A stretch of 64,000 nucleotides of DNA from positions 1 through 64,000 of the forward strand of contig NZ_LMDP01000003.1 of assembly GCF_001425835.1 (NCBI RefSeq), written 5' to 3'. This stretch comes from Afipia sp. Root123D2 (GTDB lineage Bacteria > Pseudomonadota > Alphaproteobacteria > Rhizobiales > Xanthobacteraceae). Shown here in pieces: positions 39,588 through 48,167 of this stretch. Within the stretch, counting starts at the first letter, position 1. Each line of letters opens with the position of its first letter. The translations under genes were made by a program, and so were the position numbers. The notes under the pieces were generated by a model that was not told the DNA's origin, did not search any database, and saw only the letters and a program-made list of their open reading frames with translations.

Positions 39588-39725
39588 TTTCAGCTTTTGC
39601 GTCCGGCCACGCCCTCGGTTATGAGACCGGGCACGTGCCGGACATCGATACGCCGGCGGATCACGCACCAATGCGGTCTTGCGTGTTTGCACAGCCACGC
39701 AAGGCCGCTCCTCAAGGAACTGACC

Positions 39726-40178
39726 ATGTCCCGCCGCCTGATTTCATCCGGATCGCCTTTCGAGAAGATCGCCGGCTACAGCCGCGCCGTGGTCGATGGC
39801 GAATTTTGCTTCGTCGCCGGCACCACCGGCTACGACTACAGCACCATGATCCTGCCGGCCGACGTTACCGCGCAAACCCGCAATTGTTTCAAGACGATTG
39901 AAAGCGCGCTGAAGGAAGCGGGTTTTGCGATGGCCGACATCGTCCGCGCCACCTACTATATTACCGATGCCAAGGATGCGGACGCCGTGTTCGCGGTCTG
40001 CGGCGAGAATCTCGGCGACATTCGCCCGGCTGCGACGATTCTTGCCGTCGCCGGCCTCTACAAGCCGGAAATGAAAATCGAGATCTCTTGCCGTCGCCGG
40101 CCTCTACAAGCCGGAAATGAAAATCGAGATCGAAATCACCGCGAAACGCCGCTCGGCCTGACGCCGACGGTTGCATAG
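39726..40178 (+). CDS. RidA-family protein with a duplicated, frameshifted C-terminus
   Basis: Read from ATG at 39726, the first 122 residues are a normal RidA-like protein (RLISSGSPFEKIAGYSRAVV, VRATYYITDAKDADAVFAVC, RPAATILAVAGLYKPEMKIE). RidA proteins hydrolyse reactive enamines or imines. The 46 bases 40040-40085 are then repeated exactly at 40086-40131. Because 46 is not a multiple of three, the frame shifts and the protein ends with an unrelated Arg-rich tail of about 30 residues (stop at 40178) instead of the expected EIEITAKRRSA. A shorter product ending normally would exist without the duplication. The core is complete, so activity may survive. Confidence 0.85.
   Translation: MSRRLISSGSPFEKIAGYSRAVVDGEFCFVAGTTGYDYSTMILPADVTAQTRNCFKTIESALKEAGFAMADIVRATYYITDAKDADAVFAVCGENLGDIRPAATILAVAGLYKPEMKIEISCRRRPLQAGNENRDRNHRETPLGLTPTVA
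40040..40131. repeat. 46-base perfect tandem duplication inside the RidA gene
   Basis: 40040-40085 and 40086-40131 are identical, starting TCTTGCCGTCGCCGGCC and ending AAATGAAAATCGAGATC, with nothing in between. It looks like a recent replication-slippage event because no base has diverged. Confidence 0.95.
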
Positions 40179-40273
40179 CGCGGCCTTGCCCTCAACTGCG
40201 ACGATGGGCTGAGATACCAGACCTTGTGAGCCGCGCGCGACCCCTCCATAATCAGGGCAAGTCGGCTGGTGTC

Positions 40274-40292
40274 GGACGGTTCAGGACCGTCC
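40274..40292. other. Stem-loop upstream of the TRAP operon
   Basis: GGACGGT-tcagg-ACCGTCC, a seven-pair stem 36 bases before the DctP start. It could be the end of the RidA transcript or an operator; there is no T run. Confidence 0.4.
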
Positions 40293-40327
40293 GGCGTCAA
40301 GACACGACATAACGTGAGGGAGTAAAC

Positions 40328-41323
40328 ATGATCAAAGTTGTTCCGGCGCTGGTCGCCGCATTGGCGCTTGTCGCTACGTCTACTGCCGCTTCGTCGCAGA
40401 TTGTGCTCAAGGCTTCGCACCAGTTTCCCGGCGGGAAAGGCGACGCGCGAGATGAAATGGTTCAGATCCTCGCGCGCGAGGTGAATGCCGCCAATGTCGG
40501 CATCGAGATCAAGGTTTTCCCGGGTGCCAGCCTCGTGAAAGCTCAAGAGCAGTGGCGCGCCATGCAGCGCGGCCAGATCGATATTTCATCATTCCCACTC
40601 GATTATGCGTCCGGATCGGAACCCCAGTTCGGCGCAACGCTGATGCCGGGACTGGTCAAAAATCATGACCACGCCCGGCGCATCAACACATCGCCGTTCA
40701 TGGCCGACATCAAGGCCATCATCAACAAGGCCGGCGTGATCGTACTGGCGGATGCCTGGCTCGCCGGCGCCTTCGGCGGCAAGGACAAGTGCATCGTCGC
40801 GCCTGACGACGCCAAGGGTCTCAAGGTGCGCTCGGCAGGCGCGACCTTCTCCGAAATGTGGGCCGGCGCGGGAGCTTCGATCGTCTCGATTCCGTCCAAC
40901 GAAGTCTACAATGCCCTGCAAACCGGCGTCGCCAATGGCACCGACACGTCGACGGGAAGCTTCAACTCGTTCCGCCTTTACGAACAACTCAAGTGCGTGA
41001 CGGCGCCGGGCGATAACGCCCTGTGGTTCATGTACGAGCCGCTCCTGATGTCGAAGGCGTCGTTCGACAAGCTGAACGATGCACAGAAGAAGGCAATCAT
41101 GGCCGCGGCGAAGAAGGCGGAAGACTATTTCGCCGGAGAATCGAAGAAGCTCGACGAGAAGATGGTCGCCTCCTTCAAAAAGGCCAACGTCGAGATCGTG
41201 ACCATGACCTCGGCGCAGGCCGACGAATGGCGCAAGATCGCAGAGAAGACGTCATACAAGACATTCAGTGAGAAGGTGCCCGGCGGTAAAGCACTGATCG
41301 ACAAAGCGCTCGCCGTGAAGTGA
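40328..41323 (+). CDS. TRAP transporter substrate-binding protein (DctP family)
   Basis: A 331-residue periplasmic receptor. The signal peptide (VVPALVAALALVATSTAASS) is cut near residue 23. DctP marks follow: LKASHQFPGGKGDARDEMVQ, KVFPGASLVKAQEQWRAMQR (with the Q..L..G.ID pattern), LKVRSAGATFSEMWAGAGAS with the Arg that pairs with the substrate carboxylate (Arg at about 180), and SIPSNEVYNALQTGVANGTD. It gives its substrate, probably an organic acid, to the permease pair DctQ/DctM encoded 10 bases downstream. The ligand cannot be named. Confidence 0.94.
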   Translation: MIKVVPALVAALALVATSTAASSQIVLKASHQFPGGKGDARDEMVQILAREVNAANVGIEIKVFPGASLVKAQEQWRAMQRGQIDISSFPLDYASGSEPQFGATLMPGLVKNHDHARRINTSPFMADIKAIINKAGVIVLADAWLAGAFGGKDKCIVAPDDAKGLKVRSAGATFSEMWAGAGASIVSIPSNEVYNALQTGVANGTDTSTGSFNSFRLYEQLKCVTAPGDNALWFMYEPLLMSKASFDKLNDAQKKAIMAAAKKAEDYFAGESKKLDEKMVASFKKANVEIVTMTSAQADEWRKIAEKTSYKTFSEKVPGGKALIDKALAVK

Positions 41324-41333
41324 GCGCTTTTCA

Positions 41334-41852
41334 GTGAACCTCTTTGTTGCCGGCGTTCGGCGGCTATCTCAGATCAGCGGAGTCATTGCGACTGCGCTGA
41401 TTCTGATATCCGCGCTCGTGGTCTGCCAGATGATTTTCGTCAGGTCCGTCCTGAACGAATCGTCGATCTGGCAGACCGAATTCGTCACATTCGCACTAAT
41501 TGCCGCGACATTCATCGGCGCTCCGTACATCTTGATGACCCGCGGTCACGTCAACGTCGACTTGCTGCCGCTGATGCTCCCTCAACGCTGGCGGGTGGTG
41601 TTCGCTTTCGTCGCGTCCTTCATCGCGCTCGCATTCTGCCTCGTGCTGTTCGTCAACAGCATCGACTGGTGGTACGAGGCGTGGATCACCGACAAGCACA
41701 CCAGCACGCTTTGGCGGGCGCGGCTCTGGATCGCCTATTTGCCGGTCCCGATCGGCATGGGACTGCTTTGTCTCCAGTACATCGTCGATATTCTGGCGCT
41801 CGCGACCGGACGCGACATGCCCTTCGGCCTTAAACCAGAGGATCGGCTATGA
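41334..41852 (+). CDS. TRAP transporter small permease (DctQ)
   Basis: A 172-residue protein with four hydrophobic helices (IATALILISALVVCQMIFVR, EFVTFALIAATFIGAP, FAFVASFIALAFCLVLFV, WIAYLPVPIGMGLLCLQYIV). The region SIWQTEFVTF and TRGHVNVDLL agree with the DctQ pattern. The start is GTG at 41334, ten bases after the DctP stop, and the end overlaps the start of dctM by four bases. DctQ holds the large permease in place for receptor docking. Confidence 0.92.
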   Translation: MNLFVAGVRRLSQISGVIATALILISALVVCQMIFVRSVLNESSIWQTEFVTFALIAATFIGAPYILMTRGHVNVDLLPLMLPQRWRVVFAFVASFIALAFCLVLFVNSIDWWYEAWITDKHTSTLWRARLWIAYLPVPIGMGLLCLQYIVDILALATGRDMPFGLKPEDRL

Positions 41853-43153
41853 GTCCTCTTGTCATCGGCCTTATCATCTGCGCGGTGACCTTCGGCATCC
41901 TCGCGACGGGTATTCCGATCGCGTTCGGACTCGGCGCGGTCGCCCTCGCCTTCATGATTATTTTCGACGGCTTCCGCAGCATCAACTTTCTAACCGAAAC
42001 GCTGTTTGCGGGCCTCAACGACTTCACTCTCGTTTCGATCCCCATGTTCATCATCATGGGGGCGGCGATCGCATCGTCGCGCGCGGGAAGCGACCTTTAT
42101 GAAGCGCTATCGCGCTGGACGCACAAAATTCCGGGATCGCTGGTGGCGTCGAATCTCGGCGCTTGTGCGATTTTCGCCGCACTGACCGGCTCGTCGCCCG
42201 CAACCTGCGCCGCCATCGGCAAGATGGGAATTCCGGAAATGCGGCGGCGCGGCTACGACGCCGACCTCGCCACCGGCTCAATTGCGGCCGGCGGCACGCT
42301 CGGAATTCTGATCCCGCCCAGCCTCACCATGATTCTCTACGGAATCGCGTCCGAAACCTCGATCGGAAAGCTTTTCATTGCAGGAATCATTCCCGGAATT
42401 CTGCTCACCACGCTGTTTATCGCATGGGCGATCTTCCTGAGCTGGAAACGCGGCACCCAGCTTGTCGATCGTGACCGGATCTACTCACTGAAGGAAAAGC
42501 TGGAGTTGATGCCGAAACTGTTGCCGTTAATCGCGGTGATTGTCGGCGTGGTCTATTCGCTCTATGGCGGCATCGCCACACCGTCGGAAGCCGCCGGCGT
42601 CGGTGCTGTCCTCTGTGTTGTGATGGTCATGATTATCTACCGGATGTGGCGGCCCACAGAGGTCTGGCAGATCCTGCGTGACGGCATGCGTGAATCAGGC
42701 ATGCTCCTGTTCATTATCGGATCTTCGATCCTGTTCGGCTACATGATGTCGAGCCTCTACGTGACGCAGTCCGTCGCGGAGTGGATCGCAGGTATGGACA
42801 TCAATCGCTGGGTGCTGATGTTCTACATCAATATCCTGCTGCTGGTTGCCGGCTGCTTTCTGCCCCCTGCCGCGATCATCTTGATGGCAACGCCGATTCT
42901 GGCACCGATCATTCACAATGCCGGGTTTGATCCCGTGTGGTTCGGGGTCATCCTCACCATCAACATGGAACTGGGGCTGATCACGCCGCCGGTGGGCCTC
43001 AACCTGTTCGTCATCAACGGAATCGTTCCCGATGTCCGCCTGCCGACGATCCTGAAGGGCGCTCTTCCTTTCATGCTGCTGATGATCCTGGCGATCATCC
43101 TCATCAGCGCGTTCCCCGGACTGGCGACCTGGCTGCCCAACCATCTGATGTGA
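41849..43153 (+). CDS. TRAP transporter large permease (DctM)
   Basis: A 434-residue membrane transporter with about 12 helices that uses the sodium gradient. Typical marks are FGLGAVALAFMIIFDGF, SIPMFIIMGAAIASS, GDLYEALSRW-like SDLYEALSRWTHKIPGSL, the AALTGSSPATCAAIGKMGIP stretch and near the end LGLITPPVGLNLFVINGI. Start ATG 41849 overlaps the DctQ stop. The P1-P2-P3 order is the normal DctPQM operon. The transported compound is unknown. Confidence 0.95.
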   Translation: MSPLVIGLIICAVTFGILATGIPIAFGLGAVALAFMIIFDGFRSINFLTETLFAGLNDFTLVSIPMFIIMGAAIASSRAGSDLYEALSRWTHKIPGSLVASNLGACAIFAALTGSSPATCAAIGKMGIPEMRRRGYDADLATGSIAAGGTLGILIPPSLTMILYGIASETSIGKLFIAGIIPGILLTTLFIAWAIFLSWKRGTQLVDRDRIYSLKEKLELMPKLLPLIAVIVGVVYSLYGGIATPSEAAGVGAVLCVVMVMIIYRMWRPTEVWQILRDGMRESGMLLFIIGSSILFGYMMSSLYVTQSVAEWIAGMDINRWVLMFYINILLLVAGCFLPPAAIILMATPILAPIIHNAGFDPVWFGVILTINMELGLITPPVGLNLFVINGIVPDVRLPTILKGALPFMLLMILAIILISAFPGLATWLPNHLM

Positions 43154-43462
43154 CCGGCAAAAAAGCGCTTGCGCGCCAAGATGTCGCAGCCCGCGCGTTG
43201 ACTTCCGCGCGGGCCACCTTACGTTAAGATCATCATGTCGAACGTATGCAATAATCGTCTGTTGCTTCGCGCCGGTCACCTTATCGCAGGAAGGTGACCC
43301 GGGCGGACGCGCATCCGTGCCGTCCGGGATAAGTTTTTCCGTTCGACTGCATTCTCCACATCCAACATTCGGTCCAACGGCATATCCGGCGATCCTTTCG
43401 CCGTATGCCGCAATTTCCTTGCGCGAGTCGCACCGATCTCGCGACCAACTCAGGTGAACACC
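43154..43462. other. Intergenic stretch with two hairpins
   Basis: No coding frame is supported on the plus strand between the TRAP operon and rnk. Two neighbouring stems occur: GGTCACCTT-atcgcagg-AAGGTGACC (about 43273-43298) and CGGACG-cgcatccgtg-CCGTCCG (about 43304-43326). The second is followed by 'ggataagtttttcc', so it may work as a weak terminator of the TRAP operon. Confidence 0.45.
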
Positions 43463-43867
43463 ATGTACGACGATCTGCAAACGCGGCTGCCCACGATTGC
43501 CATCAGCACGAATGATGCCAAGCGCTTACGTCACCTCGCCGAAGCCGCGGCCGAGAAGTATCCGGCGACCGCGGAATTTCTCGCGCGCGAACTCGATCGC
43601 GCCGAGATCTGTCCGGCCGATCGCTCGATGCGCAATATCGTGGCGATGCAATCGGAGGTGACGTTTCACGACGACATCAGCGGACAGGCCCGCACCGTCA
43701 CGCTGGTGTATCCCGAAGCCGCCGACGTCAACGCCAACAAGATCTCGGTCCTGACGCCGATCGGCGCGGCGCTCATCGGCCTGTCCGCAGGACAGACGAT
43801 CGAATTTCAGACGCCGGCCGGCGGCTGGCGTTCGTTGACCGTGACCAAGGTTTTCAACCAGGCATAG
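43463..43867 (+). CDS. rnk: Rnk-type regulator of nucleoside diphosphate kinase
   Basis: A 134-residue protein. The N-terminal part (LPTIAISTNDAKRLRHLAEA, KYPATAEFLARELDRAEI) and the GreA/GreB C-terminal-like domain (EVTFHDDISGQARTVTLVYP, ADVNANKISVLTPIGAALIG, GLSAGQTIEF) match Rnk, which binds RNA polymerase without having the Gre coiled-coil tip. ATG at 43463 with AGGTG is preferred; a GTG at 43454 adds three residues. Rnk affects NDP kinase level and nucleotide pools; the details in this lineage are unknown. Confidence 0.88.
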   Translation: MYDDLQTRLPTIAISTNDAKRLRHLAEAAAEKYPATAEFLARELDRAEICPADRSMRNIVAMQSEVTFHDDISGQARTVTLVYPEAADVNANKISVLTPIGAALIGLSAGQTIEFQTPAGGWRSLTVTKVFNQA

Positions 43868-43971
43868 CGCTGCGGCGCTATGCTTCTTCGTGAGACGTTA
43901 TAAAATTCATCCGCACGAAACAGATGTTGGTCGTGGTCGCTGGCCCTCCCGGTGCATGGTAGGATCGGCGA

Positions 43972-44922
43972 ATGAGCCACAGCCATCACGGCCATCATTC
44001 GCATCAAGACCGCCACGAACACGGTCATGCCGGGCACAGCCATGCGCCCGCCGATTTCGGCCGCGCCTTCGCCATCGGCATCGGATTGAATACGGCATTC
44101 GTGATCGTCGAAGCGACTTACGGATTCCTGTCGAACTCGACTGCCTTGCTGGCCGACGCAGGGCACAATCTCTCGGATGTGCTTGGCCTCGTGGTGGCAT
44201 GGATCGCCGCTCACCTCGCGACACGACCGCCGACGCCGCGCCTGACCTACGGCTTGCGCAACACCTCGACACTTGCCGCACTGACGAACGGGGTGCTGTT
44301 ACTGGTCGCCGCGGGCGCCATCCTGCTCGAAGCGGTGCAACGCCTTATCGATCCCGAACCCGTCGCCAGCATGACGATCACTGCGGTGGCGACGGCGGGT
44401 ATCGCGATCAACGGCTTTACGGCATGGCTGTTCGCCTCCGGCCGCAAGGGCGATCTCAATATTCGCGGCGCGTATCTGCACATGGCTGCGGATGCGGCCG
44501 TGTCCGCCGGCGTCGTCATTGCGGGACTCATCATCATGCAAACCGGCTGGTTATGGGTCGATCCGCTCACCAGCCTTCTGATCGTCGCGGTGATCGTATG
44601 GGGAACGTGGGGCCTGCTCCGCGAAAGCATGGCGATGTCGCTGGCGGCGGTCCCTGCCGGCATCGATCCTCACGCGGTGCGCGCCTATCTGTCGGAACTG
44701 CCCGGCGTCGCCTCGATGCACGATCTACATATCTGGCCGATGGGGACCACCGAGGTGGCTCTCACCGCACATCTGGTGACGCCAGCCGGACATCCCGGCG
44801 ACGATTTCCTGAAAGCCGCATGCGACGGTCTTCACCAGCGCTTCGGGATCGGCCACACCACAATCCAGATCGAAATCTCGGCCACAGCGCGCTGCGCGCT
44901 CAAGGCCGATCACGCGGTGTGA
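43972..44922 (+). CDS. Cation diffusion facilitator family metal exporter
   Basis: A 316-residue membrane protein. The N-terminus is very His-rich (SHSHHGHHSHQDRHEHGHAG), a likely metal-binding tail. Six helices follow, with the metal site residues of helix II (LLADAGHNLSDVLGL, His and Asp) and helix V (HMAADAAVSAGVVIAGL), then a cytosolic domain (HDLHIWPMGTTEVALTAHLV). The wording resembles CzcD/ZitB. It removes Zn2+ (also Cd2+ or Co2+) from the cytosol in exchange for protons. It complements the zinc uptake operon further right but no Zur-like site was seen before it. Confidence 0.94.
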   Translation: MSHSHHGHHSHQDRHEHGHAGHSHAPADFGRAFAIGIGLNTAFVIVEATYGFLSNSTALLADAGHNLSDVLGLVVAWIAAHLATRPPTPRLTYGLRNTSTLAALTNGVLLLVAAGAILLEAVQRLIDPEPVASMTITAVATAGIAINGFTAWLFASGRKGDLNIRGAYLHMAADAAVSAGVVIAGLIIMQTGWLWVDPLTSLLIVAVIVWGTWGLLRESMAMSLAAVPAGIDPHAVRAYLSELPGVASMHDLHIWPMGTTEVALTAHLVTPAGHPGDDFLKAACDGLHQRFGIGHTTIQIEISATARCALKADHAV

Positions 44923-45057
44923 CGGGACCATGACGCCGCGACGCCGTCGCCGGCGTTATAAGCCTTGATTTCATCGGCTATTTGTCGTTTTCAAAGCCAA
45001 GAACACTGCTCCCGCTGGAGCTTCCCCATCAAGCCCTCATCAGTCGGAGAGATTTAG

Positions 45058-46497
45058 ATGCCAACATCGCCCATTCATGCACGCATCACAGGCCCTATTG
45101 TCATGATCGGCTTCGGCTCGATCGGCAAAGGCACGCTGCCGCTGATCGAGCGGCATCTCGATTACGACAAGTCGCGCGTCACAGTGATCGATCCCAAAGA
45201 CGAAGGCCGCAAGGCACATTGCGAGAAGCACAATGTTCGCTTCATCCAGCAGGCCGTGACCAAGGACAATTATCGCGAACTGCTGACCCCGCTGCTCACC
45301 GAAGGCGATGGCCAGGGTTTCTGCGTCAATCTTTCGGTCGATACCGGCTCCACCGATATCATGGAGCTCTGCAACGAACTCGGCGCGCTCTATATCGACA
45401 CGGTCAATGAGCCTTGGCTCGGATTCTATTTCGATGCGTCGAAGGGCCCGGAAGCGCGCTCGAATTACGCCCTGCGCGAGAACACGCTGGCCGCCAAGAA
45501 GGCCCGTCCGGCGGGCTCGACGACGGCCGTTTCCTGCTGTGGCGCCAATCCTGGCTTGGTCTCGTTCTTCGTCAAGCAGGCTCTGCTGAATGTCGCCGCC
45601 GACCTCAAGCTCAATGCTCCGAAGCCGAAGAGCAAGGCCGAATGGGCGGACCTGATGCGCCAGACCGGCATCAAGGGCATCCACATTGCCGAACGCGACA
45701 CCCAGCGCTCGAAGAATCCGAAAGAGCCTGACGTGTTCGTCAACACGTGGTCGGTGGAAGGTTTCATGTCGGAAGGCGTGCAGCCATCCGAACTCGGCTG
45801 GGGCACCCACGAAAAATGGATTCCCGAAAACGCACACACCCATGAAGCCGGGTGCGGCGCGGCGATCTATCTGATGCAGCCCGGTGCCGATACGCGCGTG
45901 CGCACCTGGTGCCCGACCCGCGGCCCGCAATACGGCTTCCTCGTCACCCACAACGAGTCAATCTCGATCTCCGATTTTTTCACGGTGCGCGACGCGGCCG
46001 GCACGGTCATCTATCGGCCGACTTGCCACTATGCCTATCACCCTGCGGATGACGCGGTTCTCTCGCTGCACGAAATGTTCGGCCGCGCCGCCAAGATGCA
46101 GGAGAAGCATCACATTCTCGAGGAGAACGAGATCATCGACGGCATCGACGAACTCGGCGTGCTGCTCTACGGCCACGACAAAAATGCCTACTGGTATGGC
46201 TCGCAGCTCTCCATCGAGGAGACACGGAAACTCGCGCCCTATCAGAACGCCACTGCGTTGCAGGTAACCTCCACCGTGCTCGCAGGCATGGTGTGGGCGC
46301 TGGAGAATCCGAACGAAGGCATCGTCGAAGCCGACGAGATGGATTTCGATCGCCTGCTGGAAATCCAGGGCCCCTACCTCGGTCCAGTGAAGGGATATTA
46401 CACCGACTGGACGCCGCTGACCGATCGTCCTGGCCTTTTCCCGGAAGACATCGACACCAGCGACCCGTGGCAGTTCCGGAACGTTCTGGTGCGATAA
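45058..46497 (+). CDS. hss: Homospermidine synthase
   Basis: A 479-residue NAD-dependent enzyme that joins two putrescines (or putrescine and spermidine) to form homospermidine, a main polyamine of rhizobia. The Rossmann motif VMIGFGSIGKGTLPLIERHL sits at about 15-34, followed by VTVIDPKDEGRK, YIDTVNEPWLGFY and NPGLVSFFVKQALL. The Asn/Asp/Glu-rich stretch around residue 110-170 matches the family. AGAG about 6 bases upstream is a usable ribosome binding site. Its substrate would come from the ornithine decarboxylase at 37685. Full length, single-gene unit. Confidence 0.96.
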   Translation: MPTSPIHARITGPIVMIGFGSIGKGTLPLIERHLDYDKSRVTVIDPKDEGRKAHCEKHNVRFIQQAVTKDNYRELLTPLLTEGDGQGFCVNLSVDTGSTDIMELCNELGALYIDTVNEPWLGFYFDASKGPEARSNYALRENTLAAKKARPAGSTTAVSCCGANPGLVSFFVKQALLNVAADLKLNAPKPKSKAEWADLMRQTGIKGIHIAERDTQRSKNPKEPDVFVNTWSVEGFMSEGVQPSELGWGTHEKWIPENAHTHEAGCGAAIYLMQPGADTRVRTWCPTRGPQYGFLVTHNESISISDFFTVRDAAGTVIYRPTCHYAYHPADDAVLSLHEMFGRAAKMQEKHHILEENEIIDGIDELGVLLYGHDKNAYWYGSQLSIEETRKLAPYQNATALQVTSTVLAGMVWALENPNEGIVEADEMDFDRLLEIQGPYLGPVKGYYTDWTPLTDRPGLFPEDIDTSDPWQFRNVLVR

Positions 46498-46520
46498 CGA
46501 CATCCGCAGCACCCAATGAT

Positions 46521-46643
46521 CGTTATGGCCGGGCTTGGTCCCGGCCATCTCGATTCAGGGTGCACCGTGGCCACAAATGGGGATCACCGGGACATAGGGA
46601 GCGGAGGCGACGCCGTCTTCGAACGGCTATGCCCGGTGATGAC
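46521..46643. repeat. Dispersed palindromic repeat, family A, copy 5
   Basis: CGTTATGGCCGGGCTTGGTC ... CGGCTATGCCCGGTGATGAC. It has the same extended middle ('gggatcaccgggacatagg', 'cttcgaacggctatg') as the copy at 19731-19845, so those two belong to one subtype. It lies between convergent hss and the small membrane protein gene. Confidence 0.75.
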
Positions 46644-46681
46644 ATCGCATGCGAGGCGTCGTTCGGATCATTTCTTGCGGA

Positions 46682-47029
46682 TTATTTCTGGACCGGCTCG
46701 CCCATCTTCTCGGCGGGTGCAGCCGGCAAGGCCGGGCTCGCGCCCTTCTTCTGAGCCTCGGCATCCGGCCGCGCAGGCTCCGGCGGCGGTGTGGTCGGGC
46801 GCGTCCCGCCGGGCTTTGATTCGGCTGGCCCATTATCATTGCCAGCGGGCACTGAAGGCGTTGTCGCGGCAGGCGGCGACGTGGTTTGCGCCATGCGAGA
46901 GTCGCGCGACTGAAGCTGCGCCAGCGATACGCCCGCCATCGTCAGACCCACCGCGACCATGATGCCGGCGAGAACCAGATCCAGCCGCAGCGCGCGTTTT
47001 CTCTCATTCGGCGTCATATCGGTCACCAT
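46682..47029 (-). CDS. Small single-helix membrane protein with Pro-rich tail
   Basis: A 115-residue protein with a basic N-terminus (TPNERKRALRLDLV), one membrane helix (LVLAGIMVAVGLTMAGVSLA, about 19-38) and a Pro/Ala/Thr-rich low-complexity tail (about 50-115) that would lie in the periplasm. AAGGA adjoins the ATG at 47029; an in-frame ATG at 47017 is an alternative start. No family is recognised. Confidence 0.6.
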   Translation of the reverse strand: MVTDMTPNERKRALRLDLVLAGIMVAVGLTMAGVSLAQLQSRDSRMAQTTSPPAATTPSVPAGNDNGPAESKPGGTRPTTPPPEPARPDAEAQKKGASPALPAAPAEKMGEPVQK

Positions 47030-47147
47030 TCCTTATTGGATGGACAACCGATCACACACCGCAAGGTTCCGGTTTCTGGCTCGCCCGGCGACGACGATAC
47101 TCAACCGATGGTGAACATCGCGAGCGGAACCTGATCGCACAGGAAAC

Positions 47148-48167
47148 CTACAGCGGCATCAACCCTGCATCGCCGTCTTCGGTAGCGAAAGCGAGAATCG
47201 TTCCCTTTGCATTCCATGCCAATGCAGCGACCGGTTCGCCGCCATTCCTGCGTACGAGAATTTCCGCGCCGTCCTCGATCCGCACCATGAGAATGGTGCC
47301 GTCGCTGTAGCCCGCGGCGAAAATATCCTGCTTCGGATGGCAGGCCACCACGGTCGCCTTTGCCTGTAACGGCGCCAGCATCGCCGGCTCCTTGCCCATC
47401 GGGCCGTCCTTGCTGCCGAACGGCCACAGGATCACGCTGTCCGAACCGGAGGTCGCGAGGAACTTGCCGCCGACGCTCCATGATATCGAGCGGACCCGCG
47501 CCGGATAGCCCGTCATCCGCATGTGCCGCGAATCCGCCAAGCGCCAGCCGTGCAGAGCGGATTCGTGCATCGCGGTGACGAGGAAACGATTGTCCTCGCT
47601 GAAGGTGACAGCGAGATGCGAACCTTTCCACTCCAGAAATTCAGGCGTTGCCGCCATGTTGGGAAACCACAGCGTCACGCCGTTGTAGTGCGCCACCGCG
47701 AGACGCAATCCCTTCGGTGAGAAGGCAAGTCCGCCAACGGTCGACGACACCTCGAGCGATTTCTCCTCGCCCTTGGGCGCACGCACGAAAGCCGTCTTGC
47801 CCACCGACCAAGCGACCGCGCCATCGGGATGAACCGCGACATTGTCGATCCAGCGCCGCTTCGCATCGGTCGCAATGACTTCGGTTTCGCCCTTGCCGTT
47901 AATAGCCACCAGCTTGCCGTCATCTCCGCCGGTCACGATGCGCTTGCCATCCGAGGCTGAACACAGGATTCCAGCGCCCTGAACGGACACCGGTGAAATC
48001 TCGGCCACGCCCGTTACAAGGGATACTGTTTCCTCGGCCCCGACAAATGCAGCGACGTCGCCAAGAAAATGAATGGCCGTTGCTGGACCGGCGAGCGTGA
48101 CCGGCGTGACGCGATCGGTCACTGAAACGATCGAAGACGAATGATCGGGGGGATCGAAATTTGTCAT
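47148..48167 (-). CDS. WD40-repeat protein coupled to the metallochaperone gene
   Basis: A 339-residue protein with about six or seven WD40-like blades (for example GILCSASDGKRIVTGGDDGK, IDNVAVHPDGAVAWSVGKTA, GGLAFSPKGLRLAVAHYNGV, VTFSEDNRFLVTAMHESALH, ISWSVGGKFLATSGSDSVIL, VACHPKQDIFAAGYSDGTIL). No signal peptide. Its ATG shares a base with the TGA of the COG0523 gene (TGATG at 48169-48165), so the two are translated together. WD40 propellers are protein-binding platforms; here an assistant in zinc handling is suggested by context. This gene pair is common in Bradyrhizobium-like genomes. Confidence 0.88.
   Translation of the reverse strand: MTNFDPPDHSSSIVSVTDRVTPVTLAGPATAIHFLGDVAAFVGAEETVSLVTGVAEISPVSVQGAGILCSASDGKRIVTGGDDGKLVAINGKGETEVIATDAKRRWIDNVAVHPDGAVAWSVGKTAFVRAPKGEEKSLEVSSTVGGLAFSPKGLRLAVAHYNGVTLWFPNMAATPEFLEWKGSHLAVTFSEDNRFLVTAMHESALHGWRLADSRHMRMTGYPARVRSISWSVGGKFLATSGSDSVILWPFGSKDGPMGKEPAMLAPLQAKATVVACHPKQDIFAAGYSDGTILMVRIEDGAEILVRRNGGEPVAALAWNAKGTILAFATEDGDAGLMPL

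Noticed and set aside
41496-41699. A 67-codon minus-strand frame inside the DctQ gene
   Set aside because: Antisense to membrane helices of a well supported TRAP gene.
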